Counted from the first letter of the stretch, positions 34,264 to 43,941 are shown. The stretch is 64,000 bases of DNA from Natronomonas salina (GCF_013391105.1 NZ_CP058335.1:3224001-3288000), one strand, 5' to 3'. Notes: generated from the sequence alone by a model not told the origin. Numbers and translations: made by a program.

Positions 34264-35772
34264 ATGACCGACGCTGCGGCCCGCATCTTCACGAACGCCG
34301 AGGTCCACACACTCGGGGAGCCCGACGAACAGGAGGAGGCCGTCGCCGTCCGCGACGGCCGGATCGTCCGGGTGGGTTCGGCCTACGAGATCGAGTTCCT
34401 CCGGGGCGTCGACACCGACGTCGTCGACTGCGAGGGCGGCGTCCTCCTCCCCGGCTTCGTCGACGCGCACACCCACATGGAGATCGTCGGGCGGCGGGTC
34501 GTCCACGCCGACCTCGGGGCGGCGGCCGACCGCGAGGCGGCACTGTCTGCGCTCCGGGACGCCCCCGCGGACGACTGGATCCTCGGCTACGGCTACGACG
34601 AGTCGACGTGGCCCGCCGGCGAGTACCTCACCCGCGAGGAACTGGATTCCGTCTCGGAGACCCGCCCGGTCGTCGCCTTCCGCGAGGACCTGCACACGGC
34701 GTCGGTCAACTCGGTCGTCCTCGACCGCTACGCCGACGAACTCCCCGAAGATGGCGTCCAGCGCGAGGACGGCGAGCCGACGGGCGTCGTGACCGAGGAC
34801 GCCGCGGAACTGCTGCGGATGGAGACGGCGCCCGGCCGCGAGGAGACCAGGCGGCTCGTCCGGGCGGCTCGCGACCGCGCCCACGAACTCGGCGTCACCG
34901 GCGTTCACGACATGGTCCGGCACTCGGACGCGCCGGCGGCGTACCGCGACCTCGCCGTCGACGGCGACCTGGACCTCCGCGTGCGGCTCTACTACTGGAC
35001 GGACCATCTCGACGCCGTCGAGGAGACGGGGCTGGCGACGAACCACGGCGGCGAGTACGTGGAGGTCGGCGGGGTGAAGACCTTCACCGACGGCTCCCTC
35101 GGCGCCGGCACCGCGAAGCTCTCGGAGCCGTACGCCGACCGCGAGGGCACCGGCGAGTGGGTGGTCGATCCCGAGGAGCTGGCGGCTATCGCCGAGCGGG
35201 CGGACGACCTCGGCCTGCAGCTGGCCGTCCACGCGATCGGCGACGAGGCCATCGACGTCGCCCTGTCGGCCCTGCCGGACGACCCCGAGATGCGACACCG
35301 CATCGAGCATGCCGAACTGCTGGCGGACGTCGCGGCGTTCGAGGACGCCGGCGCCGTCGCGTCGATGCAGCCGAACTTCCTGCGGTGGGCCCGTGAGGAC
35401 GGACTTTACGAGCAGCGACTCGGCGCGGACCGGACCGCGGCATCGAACCGGTTCGCGGACGTGCTGGCGGCCGACGTCCCGCTGGCGTTCGGCAGCGACT
35501 GCATGCCGCTGGACCCCCTCTACGGCGTCCAGGAGACCGTCACGGCGCCCGAATCGGGACAGCGACTGTCGGTGGCCGAGGCGCTGCGGGCCTACACGTC
35601 CGGCGCCGCCTTCGCCGGCCACGACGAGGACCGCTTCGGCACCGTCGAGCCGGGCAAGCGAGCCGACCTCGTCGTGCTCGCGGAATCGCCGTGGGTAGTC
35701 GACCCCGAGGCTATCGCCGATATCGACGTCTCGATGACGGTCGTCGACGGCGAGGTCGTCTACCGGGACTGA
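34264..35772 (+). CDS. Amidohydrolase (YtcJ-like, amidohydrolase 3 family)
   Basis: This 502-residue metal-dependent hydrolase has the metal-binding motif 'LPGFVDAHTHMEI', a later His in 'LQLAVHAIGDEAIDVAL', 'RHRIEHAELL', and the Asp of 'LAFGSDCMPLDPL'. The C-terminal 'YTSGAAFAGHDEDRFGTVEP' and 'GKRADLVVLAESP' complete the family pattern. Substrates of this group are diverse imides and amides. The start is ATG 34264, with 'GAATACTG' about 25 bases upstream as possible TATA element; the long open frame upstream is antisense to the DUF4397 gene and not coding. Confidence 0.88.
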   Translation: MTDAAARIFTNAEVHTLGEPDEQEEAVAVRDGRIVRVGSAYEIEFLRGVDTDVVDCEGGVLLPGFVDAHTHMEIVGRRVVHADLGAAADREAALSALRDAPADDWILGYGYDESTWPAGEYLTREELDSVSETRPVVAFREDLHTASVNSVVLDRYADELPEDGVQREDGEPTGVVTEDAAELLRMETAPGREETRRLVRAARDRAHELGVTGVHDMVRHSDAPAAYRDLAVDGDLDLRVRLYYWTDHLDAVEETGLATNHGGEYVEVGGVKTFTDGSLGAGTAKLSEPYADREGTGEWVVDPEELAAIAERADDLGLQLAVHAIGDEAIDVALSALPDDPEMRHRIEHAELLADVAAFEDAGAVASMQPNFLRWAREDGLYEQRLGADRTAASNRFADVLAADVPLAFGSDCMPLDPLYGVQETVTAPESGQRLSVAEALRAYTSGAAFAGHDEDRFGTVEPGKRADLVVLAESPWVVDPEAIADIDVSMTVVDGEVVYRD

Positions 35773-35872
35773 CGGTTCTTTTCCCCTCAGCGCCGTTCTC
35801 CGAGTGGTGCTTCGCCCCCTATCGGCAACTGTATCGAAGATATCCCACCGTCCCGATTTATTGAAGACAAAA

Positions 35873-35907
35873 TTTTATCAATAGTCGGGTCCGTTGGCTA
35901 GGCCAAC
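35873..35907 (+). promoter_or_regulatory. nadABC promoter with palindrome at the transcription start
   Basis: A TATA-like 'TTTTATCA' (35873-35880) is followed by the hyphenated palindrome GTTGGC-TAG-GCCAAC (35893-35907). The palindrome covers the expected transcription start and ends 16 bases before the nadA ATG. This is where a repressor of NAD synthesis would be expected to bind; no regulator gene is adjacent. Confidence 0.5.
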
Positions 35908-35923
35908 CCAAGGTACCCAACCA

Positions 35924-37060
35924 ATGCCCGAAATGGAAACGGTCGACCTGGAGACCGACCTCAGCCTCTTCAAGTACGACAACCTGGAACAGTTACCCCC
36001 GGAGTATCGGGAATTGAACGAAGCCGCCCGTACCGAGCGTATCGAGGCGGCCCGCGAGGCTCTGGGCGACGACGTGGTCATCCTGGGCCACAACTACCAG
36101 CGCCGTGAGATCGTCGAGCACGCGGACTTCGTCGGCGACTCCTACCAGCTCTCGAAGGAGGCCGCCGACGCGGACGCCGATTACGTCGTCTTCTGCGGCG
36201 TGACGTTCATGGCCGAGTCCGCGGACATCATCACCGACGACGACCAGACGGTCGTCCTGCCGTCGATGGAGGCGTCCTGTCCGATGGCGGGGATGGCCGA
36301 GGCATTACAGGTCGACGCCGCCTGGACGGAACTCAACGCGGCGGTCGACGACGACACCGATATCGTCCCGATCACCTACATGAACAGCTACGCCGACCTG
36401 AAGGCATTCTGCGCCGAGCAGGGCGGGCTGGTCTGCACCTCCTCGAACGCCCACCGCGCCTTCGAGTACGCCTTCGAGCGCGGCGACAAGGTGCTCTTCC
36501 TCCCGGACAAGCACCTCGGCGAGAACACCGCCCACCGCCTCGGGCTGGCGGATTCGACCGCCGAGTGGGACCCCTGGGACCCCGAGTCGAAGGACGCCGA
36601 CGAGGTGGCCGACGCCGACGTGATCCTCTGGGACGGCTACTGCCAGGTCCACGAGCGGTTCACCGAGGGCCACGTCGAGGCGGTCCGCGCCGAACACGAG
36701 GGCGCCAACGTCGTCGTCCACCCCGAGTGCCGCCGGGAGGTCGTCGAGGCCGCCGACGTCGTCGGGTCGACCTCGACCATCTGCGAGACCGTCGAGAACG
36801 CCGACCCCGGCGAGACGTGGGCCATCGGCACCGAGATCCACCTCACGAACCACCTCCAGCGGTGGCACCCGGAGGTGGAGGTCCTGCCGCTGTGCGGCGA
36901 CGCCTGCATGGACTGCAACGCGATGCGGCAGGTCGACCCCAACTACCTGACGTGGGTGCTCGAGGAGCTGGTCGACGGGAACGAGCGGAACGTCGTCGAG
37001 GTCGCCCCGAGGGAGAAGGGACTCGCCGAGCTGGCCCTCGAGCGGATGCTGGAGGTCTAA
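35924..37060 (+). CDS. nadA: Quinolinate synthase A
   Basis: This 378-residue 4Fe-4S enzyme condenses iminoaspartate with dihydroxyacetone phosphate to quinolinate. Motifs visible are 'ILGHNYQRREIVEHADFVGD', 'VVFCGVTFMAESADII', 'VTSSNA'-type loop ('VCTSSNAHRAF'), 'HPECRREVVEAADVVGSTS' and 'CGDACMDCNAMRQ', which supply the three cluster cysteines. I chose ATG 35924; the frame is open a little further upstream, but only from a TTG inside the palindrome. It is the first gene of nadABC, one base before nadB. Confidence 0.95.
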   Translation: MPEMETVDLETDLSLFKYDNLEQLPPEYRELNEAARTERIEAAREALGDDVVILGHNYQRREIVEHADFVGDSYQLSKEAADADADYVVFCGVTFMAESADIITDDDQTVVLPSMEASCPMAGMAEALQVDAAWTELNAAVDDDTDIVPITYMNSYADLKAFCAEQGGLVCTSSNAHRAFEYAFERGDKVLFLPDKHLGENTAHRLGLADSTAEWDPWDPESKDADEVADADVILWDGYCQVHERFTEGHVEAVRAEHEGANVVVHPECRREVVEAADVVGSTSTICETVENADPGETWAIGTEIHLTNHLQRWHPEVEVLPLCGDACMDCNAMRQVDPNYLTWVLEELVDGNERNVVEVAPREKGLAELALERMLEV

Positions 37061-37061
37061 C

Positions 37062-38627
37062 ATGGAGGAGCGAGAGACCGAACTCCTGGTGGTCGGCAGC
37101 GGCGTCGCGGGCTGTGCCGCGGCACTGGCCGGCGCGCGAGCGGGCGCCGACGTGACGCTCGCGACGAAGGCCAGCCGGCCAGAGGATTCGACCTCCTACT
37201 GGGCCCAGGGCGGCGTCGCAGTCACCCGCGGCGACCCCGACGCGTTCAAATCCGACATACTGGAGGCCAGCGACGGCCTCGCCGACCCCGAGGCGGTCGA
37301 CATCCTCGTCTCCGAGGCCGACGAGGCGGTCCGGGAGGTCTTCGTCGAGACGCTTGACGTCGACTTCGACGGCGGTGACGAGCCCGAGTACGGCCGGGAA
37401 GCCGCCCACAGCGAGGCGCGCATCCTCCACGTCGACGCCTCCACCGGCCGGCACATCCTCGCGCCCTTCCTGAATCACCTCGCCGACCACGACCGCGTCG
37501 AGGTGCTGGAGGACACAGCCGCACTAGAACTCGTCACCCACGAGGGGCGGGTCCACGGTGCGATGCTGGAACGAGACGGGGAGTGGGCGCCCTGCTTCGC
37601 CGGCTCGACGGTGCTGGCGACGGGCGGCGTCGGCGCCTGTTACGGCCGGACGACCAACCCGCCGACGGCGACCGGGGACGGCGTCGCGATGGCCGCCCTC
37701 GCGGGGGCGGACATCGCGGACATGGAGTACGTACAGTTCCACCCGACCGCGTTCGCGAGCGAGGCGCCACGCGCCTCGGAGCGGAGCGGCGAAGCCGCGG
37801 CGCGCGGCGAGGAGGCCGAAGGCGGGGCCGGCGAGGACGGCCAGGGCACCTTCCTCCTCAGCGAGGCGGTCCGCGGCGAGGGCGCGCTGCTGCGGAACGC
37901 GGCGGGCGAACGCTTCATGCCGGACTACCACGACGACGCCGAACTCGCGCCGCGGGACGTCGTCGCCCGCGCCGTGAAGGCCGAGCGGGAGCGGACCGGT
38001 GAGGTGTACCTGGACGTCGGACCGGTGGACTTCGCTGGCGAGTTCCCGGACCTCCACGCCGAGTGCGAGGCCCGGGGCGTCGACCCGGCCGAGGGCATCC
38101 CGGTCGCGCCCGCCGAGCACTTCCTCTGCGGCGGCATCGACGTGGATACCGAGGGTCGGGCGTCGCTGGACCGCCTGTTCGCGGTCGGCGAGTGCGCCCG
38201 CACCGGCGTACACGGCGCCAACCGGCTCGCCTCCACCAGCCTGCTGGAGGCGCTCGTCTGGGGGCGCCGCGCCGGCGAAGCCGCCGCCGGCCACGAGGTC
38301 GAACGGATCGAGGCCCCGGAGCTGCGCGACACCGACCCCGACCTCCCCGACAGCTTCGCCGACGAGAAGTTCGTCCGGCTCCGCCGGGTCATGGACGAGT
38401 ACGCCGGGATCGAGCGGTCGCCGTCGGACCTCGGACGGGCGGGCGGCGTCCTCCGGCGGCTGAAGGGCGAGGTCGACGCCTACACCCGGACGCGGACCAG
38501 CCGCTCGCTGTACGAGCTCCGGAGCGCCTGCGTCACGGCGCTGCTGATCACCCGCGCGGCCGCCGAGAACGACCGCTCGCGCGGCTGTCACCACCTCGTC
38601 GAGGAGCCGACCGCCGATGCCGATTGA
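37062..38627 (+). CDS. nadB: L-aspartate oxidase
   Basis: This 521-residue flavoprotein oxidises L-aspartate to iminoaspartate for NadA. The FAD dinucleotide motif is 'LLVVGSGVAGCAAALAGARA' (near residue 8), followed by 'STSYWAQGGVAVT', 'HVDASTGRHILAPFL', 'EHFLCGGIDVDTEGRASL' and 'GANRLASTSLLEALVWG'. Between 'QFHPTAF' and 'FLLSEAVRGEG' it carries about 28 extra E/A/G/R-rich residues (about 232-260). These are encoded by a G+C hairpin-rich stretch resembling an intergenic REP element. The 3' end overlaps nadC by 11 bases. Confidence 0.95.
   Translation: MEERETELLVVGSGVAGCAAALAGARAGADVTLATKASRPEDSTSYWAQGGVAVTRGDPDAFKSDILEASDGLADPEAVDILVSEADEAVREVFVETLDVDFDGGDEPEYGREAAHSEARILHVDASTGRHILAPFLNHLADHDRVEVLEDTAALELVTHEGRVHGAMLERDGEWAPCFAGSTVLATGGVGACYGRTTNPPTATGDGVAMAALAGADIADMEYVQFHPTAFASEAPRASERSGEAAARGEEAEGGAGEDGQGTFLLSEAVRGEGALLRNAAGERFMPDYHDDAELAPRDVVARAVKAERERTGEVYLDVGPVDFAGEFPDLHAECEARGVDPAEGIPVAPAEHFLCGGIDVDTEGRASLDRLFAVGECARTGVHGANRLASTSLLEALVWGRRAGEAAAGHEVERIEAPELRDTDPDLPDSFADEKFVRLRRVMDEYAGIERSPSDLGRAGGVLRRLKGEVDAYTRTRTSRSLYELRSACVTALLITRAAAENDRSRGCHHLVEEPTADAD
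37760..37798. repeat. REP-like hairpin inside the nadB reading frame
   Basis: An 8-bp perfect stem with a CAC loop, CGAGGCGC-CAC-GCGCCTCG (37760-37778), is followed after seven bases by a second stem, GCGGC-GAA-GCCGC (37786-37798). The hairpin, G/A block, hairpin layout resembles the intergenic element at 8834-8896. It is translated in frame as the low-complexity insertion of NadB. Confidence 0.5.
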
Positions 38628-39426
38628 GCGCTCGCAGGTCGAACGCTGGCTCCGGGAGGACCTCGGCCACCACGACGTCACGAACGACGTTCCCGGGGAG
38701 ACGACTGGCCGGCTGGTCGCCAAAGAGGGTGGCGTCGTCGCCGGGCTGGAGGCCGCCGAGGCGGTGTTCGACTATCTCGGGGTCGCCGTCGACGAACGCC
38801 TCGACGACGGCGAACGGGTCGCCGCCGGGGATACAGTTCTGCGCGTCTCGGGAGGGGCCCGCGAGGTGCTCCGCGGCGAGCGGGTCGCCGTCAATATCGC
38901 GGGGCACGCCTCCGGGATCGCGACGAAGACCCGGGCGGCTGTTGACGAAGCAAGGCAGGTCTCCGACGACGTCCGCATCGCGGCCACGCGGAAGACCACG
39001 CCCGGACTCCGTGGCGTCGAGAAGCGGGCCGTCGTGGCCGGCGGCGGCGACACCCACCGGCTCGACCTCTCGCACATGGTGATGGTCAAGGACAACCACA
39101 TCGAAGAACTCGGACTGGAGGCCGCCGTCGCCCGGTTCCGCGAACGCGTCTCTTTCGCGACGAAGATCGAGGTCGAGGTCGAGGAACCCGGCGACGCGCT
39201 CCGGGCGGCCGAGGCGGGCGCCGACGTCGTCCTGCTGGACAACATGCCACCCGACGAGACGGAGCGGGCCGTCGAGACCCTCCCCGAAGGCGTGCTCGCG
39301 GAGGCCAGCGGCGGCATCACCGTCGACGAGGTCCGCGAGTACGCCGCCGCCGGCGTCGACGTCGTCTCGATGGGGAGTCTGACCCACAGCGCGCCGTCGC
39401 TCGATCTGTCGTTCCGGACCGAGTAG
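38617..39426 (+). CDS. nadC: Nicotinate-nucleotide pyrophosphorylase (carboxylating)
   Basis: The 269-residue quinolinate phosphoribosyltransferase completes the nadABC de novo NAD branch. Motifs are 'EDLGHHDVTNDV', 'NIAGHASGIATKTR', 'AATRKTTPGLRGVEKRAVVA', 'HRLDLSHMVMVKDNHI' and 'EASGGITVDEVREYAAAGVD'. The ATG lies inside the end of nadB (11-base overlap). It is followed by pspA after a promoter gap. Confidence 0.96.
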   Translation: MPIERSQVERWLREDLGHHDVTNDVPGETTGRLVAKEGGVVAGLEAAEAVFDYLGVAVDERLDDGERVAAGDTVLRVSGGAREVLRGERVAVNIAGHASGIATKTRAAVDEARQVSDDVRIAATRKTTPGLRGVEKRAVVAGGGDTHRLDLSHMVMVKDNHIEELGLEAAVARFRERVSFATKIEVEVEEPGDALRAAEAGADVVLLDNMPPDETERAVETLPEGVLAEASGGITVDEVREYAAAGVDVVSMGSLTHSAPSLDLSFRTE

Positions 39427-39453
39427 ACCCGTTCTGGCCCGGTCCGGAGTAGC

Positions 39454-39461
39454 GTTTTAAG
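39454..39461 (+). promoter_or_regulatory. TATA-like box of the pspA gene
   Basis: 'GTTTTAAG' lies 24-31 bases before the ATG at 39485, giving pspA its own leaderless promoter after nadC. Confidence 0.6.
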
Positions 39462-39484
39462 GGTTGGCGCCACAACACGGGCAC

Positions 39485-40312
39485 ATGGGTATCCTCTCGC
39501 GGGCGTCCTACGTCATCCGCTCGAAGATCAACGCCGTCCTGAACCGGGCGGAGAACCCCCACGAGACGCTCGACTACTCGTACGAACAGCTCCGCGACCA
39601 GCTGCAGGACGTCAAGAAGGGCATCGCCGATCTGACGACCCAGAAGAAGCGCCTGGAGATCCAGAAGCGCCGCCTCGAGGAGAACGTCGAGAAGCACAAC
39701 GACCAGGCCCGCGAGGCCGTCAAGCAGGACCGCGAGGACCTCGCGCGGCGGGCCCTCGAGAAGAAGAAGCAGAAGATGAGCCAGATCGAGGAGCTGGAAG
39801 AGCAGATCGCCAGCCTCCAGAACACCCAGGACAACCTCGTCGAGAAGAAGAACAAGCTGCAGAGCCGCATCGAGCAGTTCCGCACGGAGAAGGAGACGAT
39901 GAAGGCCCGCTACGAGGCCGCCGAGGCCAGCACGCGCGTAAGCGAGGCGATGACGGGCGCCGGCGACGAGATGGAGAACGTCGGTCGGTCCATCGAGCGC
40001 GCCCGGGAGCAGACCGAGGACATGGAGGCCCGGTCGGCCGCCATGGACGAACTCGAGGAGTCGGGCGCCTTCGAGGACGTCCTCTCCGACGAGGACGACA
40101 TCGACCGCGAGCTCGAGGAGATGCGCCGCGGCGGCGAGGTCGAGGCGGAACTCGAGACGCTGAAGTCCGAGACGGGCGCCGACGCCGGCGAGAGCGCGAG
40201 CGCGGACGCCGACACCGAGGCCGACGTCGAGGTCGAAGAGCCCTCCGCTGACCCCGAGATCGAGGCCGAACTCGAGGACATCAAGTCCGAGGAAAGCAAA
40301 GACGAGGAGTAG
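39485..40312 (+). CDS. pspA: PspA/IM30 family membrane-stress protein
   Basis: This 275-residue ESCRT-III-related protein begins 'MGILSRASYVIRSKINAVLN', an amphipathic membrane-binding helix. Long coiled-coil helices follow (about 25-165), with 'ENPHETLDYSYEQLRDQLQD' and 'KKKQKMSQIEELEEQIASLQ', then 'DELEESGAFEDVL' and an acidic 70-residue tail. It probably coats the inner face of the membrane under stress. The next gene, 41 bases downstream, is a four-helix membrane protein, which could be a partner. Confidence 0.92.
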   Translation: MGILSRASYVIRSKINAVLNRAENPHETLDYSYEQLRDQLQDVKKGIADLTTQKKRLEIQKRRLEENVEKHNDQAREAVKQDREDLARRALEKKKQKMSQIEELEEQIASLQNTQDNLVEKKNKLQSRIEQFRTEKETMKARYEAAEASTRVSEAMTGAGDEMENVGRSIERAREQTEDMEARSAAMDELEESGAFEDVLSDEDDIDRELEEMRRGGEVEAELETLKSETGADAGESASADADTEADVEVEEPSADPEIEAELEDIKSEESKDEE

Positions 40313-40353
40313 GCAACCTATTCCTTTCACCCCGGGTAGTGTAGGACGACCCA

Positions 40354-41409
40354 ATGGGCGGTCCCGACGACACGCTGGAGGAGCGCATTCAGGGCAGTCG
40401 ACTCAAGGCGTGGCTCCTGCTCGAGGCGAACCGGCGCGTGATCGCGGCCATCCTCCTGCTCGGCTTCTTCCTGGCGCTCGTCGCGCTGATCGAACTCTGG
40501 CCGCAGTCGCTGCGGCCGATCCTCGCCCGGAGCGACCCCGTCGAGACGATGTTCCAGGCGCTGACGACCGCGACGATCACCGCCGTCACGCTCGTCATCA
40601 CCATCAACCAGCTGGTGCTCTCCCAGGAGCTGGGCGCGGTCGGCGACCAGCGCGAGCGGATGCAGGCCGCCACTGAGTTCCGTCACGACGTCGGCGAGTA
40701 CCTGGAGGAACCCGCCGCGCCCGCGGAGCCGGCGTCGTTCCTCGACCGGCTCATCGGCGCCTCCCGAACGTCGGCGATCCGGCTGGGCGAGGCACTCGAG
40801 GACCACCCCGACGAGGACCTGCGCGACGAGATCGACGAGTACGTCGACGACCTCGTGGAGAACGCCGAGGAGGTCTCCGAGGAGCTCGGCGACGCCCAGT
40901 TCGGCAGCTACGACCTCGTCAGCGCCGTCGTGGACTACAACTACTCCTGGAAGCTCTACCGGGCGGAGTACCTCCAGGGCCAGTACGCCGACTCGCTGGA
41001 CGACGAGCAGGACGAGGCCTTCGAGCAGGTCACCGACGTGTTACAGCTGTTCGCGCCCGCCCGCGAGCACTTCAAGACGCTGTACTTCCAGTGGGAGCTG
41101 ACCGACCTCTCGCGGGGGATGCTCTACGCCGCGCTACCGGCGCTGGTCGTCTCGATCACCGCGCTCGTGTTCCTCGACCAGCCGACGGCCGCCCCCGGGG
41201 CGACCCTGGGCGTCCAGAACGTCGTCTGGCTGGTGGCGGCCGCCGCGTCGATGGTGATGCTGCCCTTCGTCATCCTGATGTCGTACATCCTCCGTATCGC
41301 GACCATCGCGAAGCGGACGCTGGCGATGGGGCCGTTCGTGCTCAGGGCCGACGAACGCACCGGCGGGGACGTCGACGCCGACCGGGGCGACTGGTCGACC
41401 GACGACTAA
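40354..41409 (+). CDS. Haloarchaeal four-helix membrane protein of unknown function
   Basis: This 351-residue protein has two N-terminal helices (about 27-50 'VIAAILLLGFFLALVALIEL' and 68-90 'LTTATITAVTLVITINQLVL'), a long helical cytoplasmic region (about 95-250) and two C-terminal helices ('MLYAALPALVVSITALVFL', 'NVVWLVAAAASMVMLPFVIL'). The acidic middle includes 'VDDLVENAEEVSEELGD'. I do not recognise a domain. It follows pspA closely and ends with a four-base overlap with the convergent thioesterase gene. A role with PspA in membrane stress is possible from the context only. Confidence 0.75.
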   Translation: MGGPDDTLEERIQGSRLKAWLLLEANRRVIAAILLLGFFLALVALIELWPQSLRPILARSDPVETMFQALTTATITAVTLVITINQLVLSQELGAVGDQRERMQAATEFRHDVGEYLEEPAAPAEPASFLDRLIGASRTSAIRLGEALEDHPDEDLRDEIDEYVDDLVENAEEVSEELGDAQFGSYDLVSAVVDYNYSWKLYRAEYLQGQYADSLDDEQDEAFEQVTDVLQLFAPAREHFKTLYFQWELTDLSRGMLYAALPALVVSITALVFLDQPTAAPGATLGVQNVVWLVAAAASMVMLPFVILMSYILRIATIAKRTLAMGPFVLRADERTGGDVDADRGDWSTDD

Positions 41410-41786
41410 GCTTCGAGTTCGGCCCGCCACGCATCGGGGACGGGAATCGACTCCCCGGACTCGAGGTCCTGGGTCACCTGGACCGTCCGCGCGGTCGCGA
41501 CCGGCTCGCCGTCGCGGGACAGTCCGACCTCGGTCGTGAAGCTCGTCGTCCCGAGGTCCGTCACCTCGACGGTCGCGTCGACGCGGTCACCCCCGAACAG
41601 TTCGGCGTGGAAATCCAGTTCCATGTGGACGACCGGCCAGCCGTAGCCCTCGAGGGCGGCTCCGAGGCGCTCCTCGAGGAACCGCTCGCGAGCCTCGGTG
41701 ACGTACTGCGGGAACACGTTGTCGTCGACGTGGCGCTCCCCCAGGTCCAGCGAGCCGACGACGAGCTCGTAGGTGGCCCCGCTCAT
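41406..41786 (-). CDS. Hotdog-fold acyl-CoA thioesterase (4HBT-like)
   Basis: The 126-residue protein has the pattern of 4-hydroxybenzoyl-CoA-thioesterase/YbgC-type enzymes: '[20 protein letters not shown]', '[20 protein letters not shown]' and '[20 protein letters not shown]'. It is expected to hydrolyse acyl-CoA esters. The start is ATG 41786, overlapping the thrS stop as ATGA, so it is translated after thrS. The substrate is unknown. Confidence 0.85.
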   Translation of the reverse strand: MSGATYELVVGSLDLGERHVDDNVFPQYVTEARERFLEERLGAALEGYGWPVVHMELDFHAELFGGDRVDATVEVTDLGTTSFTTEVGLSRDGEPVATARTVQVTQDLESGESIPVPDAWRAELEA

Positions 41787-43708
41787 CCGACGAAGTCCGG
41801 CTCGACGCGCTTCTCGTCGACCTCGTCGCGGAGGTGCTCGCGGAACGCCTCGACGTCGACGTCCTTCGCCTCCTCCTCGAAGCGGTCGCGGACCGAGACG
41901 GTTCCCGCCTCGGCCTCGTCGTCGCCGACGACGAGCATGTAGGGGACGCGGTCGTCGTGGGCGGTCTGGATCTTCTTGCCGACCGTCCAGGAGCGCTCCT
42001 CGACCTCGACGCGGAACTCCGAGAGGTAGCGGTTGGCGACCTGCTTGGCGTAGCCGATGTTGTCGTCGGAGACCGGGAGGATGCGGACCTGCTCGGGGGC
42101 CAGCCACGTCGGGAAGTTGCCGTCGAAGTGCTCGACGAGCACCATGAAGAACCGCTCGTAGCTGCCGTACAGCGCGCGGTGGATCATCACCGGGCGATGT
42201 TCCTCGTTGTCCTCGCCGGTGTAGGTGAGGTCGAACCGCTCGGGCATGTTGAAGTCCAGCTGGACGGTCGGGCCGTCCCAGTTGCGCCCGAGGGCGTCCT
42301 CGAAGGCGAAGTCGATCTTCGGCCCGTAGAAGGCGCCGTCGCCCGGCTCGACGTCGTAGTCCATGTTGCTGTCTTCGAGGACGTCGCGGAGCTGGGACTC
42401 GGCCTGCTCCCAGATCTCGTCGGAGCCGACGGACTTCTCGGGGCGGGTCGCCAGCGCCACCTCGTAGTCGAGGTCGAAGGTCTCCAGGACCTCGTTGATC
42501 TGCTCCATGACGACGTTGACCTCCCGCTCGATGGAGTCCGGCTCGACGAACAGGTGGCCGTCGTCGATGGTGAACGCCCACACGCGGGAGAGCCCAGAGA
42601 GCTCGCCGCGCTGCTCCTTGCGGTAGACCTTGCCGTTCTCGGCGTAGCGGACCGGCAGGTCGCGGTACGACCAGCTACCCTGGTTGAAGATGGTGGCGTG
42701 GCCCGGGCAGTTCATCGGCTTGAGGCCGTACTCCTCGTCGTTGACGTCCAGCAGGAACATGTCGTCGACGTAGTTCTCGTAGTGGCCGGACTGCTTCCAC
42801 AGCTCCGTCCGGAAGAGGTGCGGCGTCTCGACGAAGTCGTAGCCCTGCGCCTCGTTGAGGTCGTCGACGAACCCCTCCAGCTCCCGGAGGACGGCCTTCC
42901 CGTTGGGGTGGTACAGCGGGAGGCCCGGCCCCGTGACGTCGGGGATGGAGAACAGGTCGAGCTCCTGACCGAGCTTGCGGTGGTCGCGCTCCTTGGCCTC
43001 CTCGCGTCGGTCGAGGAAGCGCTCGAGGTCGGACTCGCTCTCGAAGGCGGTGCCGTAGACGCGGGTCAGCGTCTCGTTGTCCTCGTCGCCGCGCCAGTAG
43101 GCGGCGGCGATGTTGAGGAGCTCGACGGCGCCGATCTCGCCGGTCGACTCGACGTGGGGGCCCTGACAGAGGTCCTGCCAGCCGTCCTGGACGTAGAAGG
43201 AGACGGGGTCCTCGTCGGCGGCCTCGTTCTCGAGGACGTCCCGCTTGTAGGGGTTGTCCTCGTAGATCTCGAAGGCCTCCTCGCGGGAGCGCTCGACGCG
43301 CTCGAGGTCGTAGTCGGCCTCGATGATGTCGTACATCTCCGCCTCGATCTCCTCGAGGTCCTCGGCGTCCAGTTCGACGCCCGTCACGTCGTAGTAGAAG
43401 CCCTCGTCGGTCGGCGGGCCGATGGCCAGCTTCGCCTCCGGGTGGAGGCGCTGGAGCGCCTGCGCGAAGACGTGGGCGGCGGTGTGCCGCAGCACCTGCA
43501 GGTACTCGTCGGACTGGTCGGTGACGATGACGACCCGGCAGTCCTCCGCCAGCGGTTCGGCCCTGTCGACGAGCTCGCCGTCGACCACGCCGGCGACCGT
43601 GTCGTCGCCGAGGCCCGGTCCGATCTCGTAGGCCACGTCCCGGACCGTCGACCCCGACTCGACCTCGAGCTCGGAGCCGTCCGGCAACGTGACGACGATA
43701 TCGCTCAT
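41783..43708 (-). CDS. thrS: Threonyl-tRNA synthetase
   Basis: This 641-residue class II enzyme is of the bacterial-like type: an N-terminal TGS domain ('[20 protein letters not shown]'), an editing domain with '[20 protein letters not shown]', and a catalytic core with '[20 protein letters not shown]', '[20 protein letters not shown]' and '[13 protein letters not shown]'. A C-terminal anticodon-binding domain follows. The length matches the bacterial form, not the archaeal one with the D-aminoacyl-deacylase-like editing domain. It is coupled to the thioesterase gene by an ATGA overlap. Confidence 0.96.
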   Translation of the reverse strand: MSDIVVTLPDGSELEVESGSTVRDVAYEIGPGLGDDTVAGVVDGELVDRAEPLAEDCRVVIVTDQSDEYLQVLRHTAAHVFAQALQRLHPEAKLAIGPPTDEGFYYDVTGVELDAEDLEEIEAEMYDIIEADYDLERVERSREEAFEIYEDNPYKRDVLENEAADEDPVSFYVQDGWQDLCQGPHVESTGEIGAVELLNIAAAYWRGDEDNETLTRVYGTAFESESDLERFLDRREEAKERDHRKLGQELDLFSIPDVTGPGLPLYHPNGKAVLRELEGFVDDLNEAQGYDFVETPHLFRTELWKQSGHYENYVDDMFLLDVNDEEYGLKPMNCPGHATIFNQGSWSYRDLPVRYAENGKVYRKEQRGELSGLSRVWAFTIDDGHLFVEPDSIEREVNVVMEQINEVLETFDLDYEVALATRPEKSVGSDEIWEQAESQLRDVLEDSNMDYDVEPGDGAFYGPKIDFAFEDALGRNWDGPTVQLDFNMPERFDLTYTGEDNEEHRPVMIHRALYGSYERFFMVLVEHFDGNFPTWLAPEQVRILPVSDDNIGYAKQVANRYLSEFRVEVEERSWTVGKKIQTAHDDRVPYMLVVGDDEAEAGTVSVRDRFEEEAKDVDVEAFREHLRDEVDEKRVEPDFVG

Positions 43709-43731
43709 GCCTACGCAAAGCCAAGGCGGGC

Positions 43732-43740
43732 GGATAAGTG
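43732..43740 (-). promoter_or_regulatory. TATA-like box of thrS
   Basis: On the minus strand 'CACTTATCC' lies 24-32 bases before the ATG at 43708. Confidence 0.55.
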
Positions 43741-43941
43741 TTAAGAGACCGCCGTCCGCTCGTCGGGTTCCACGCTGGACCCGTCGGATCGCGCTGTGGA
43801 GGCGATGTAGCGCGACGCTATCGCGCCGTTCGGTTCCGGAGCGCAGCCCTCGTCAGTTCTCCCGGCGTGGGGCTACGCTGTCCGTTCGCTGGTCTGTGGA
43901 CCTGCCGAGTGGAACCATCGACATGCGATACTCGCCGAGGC

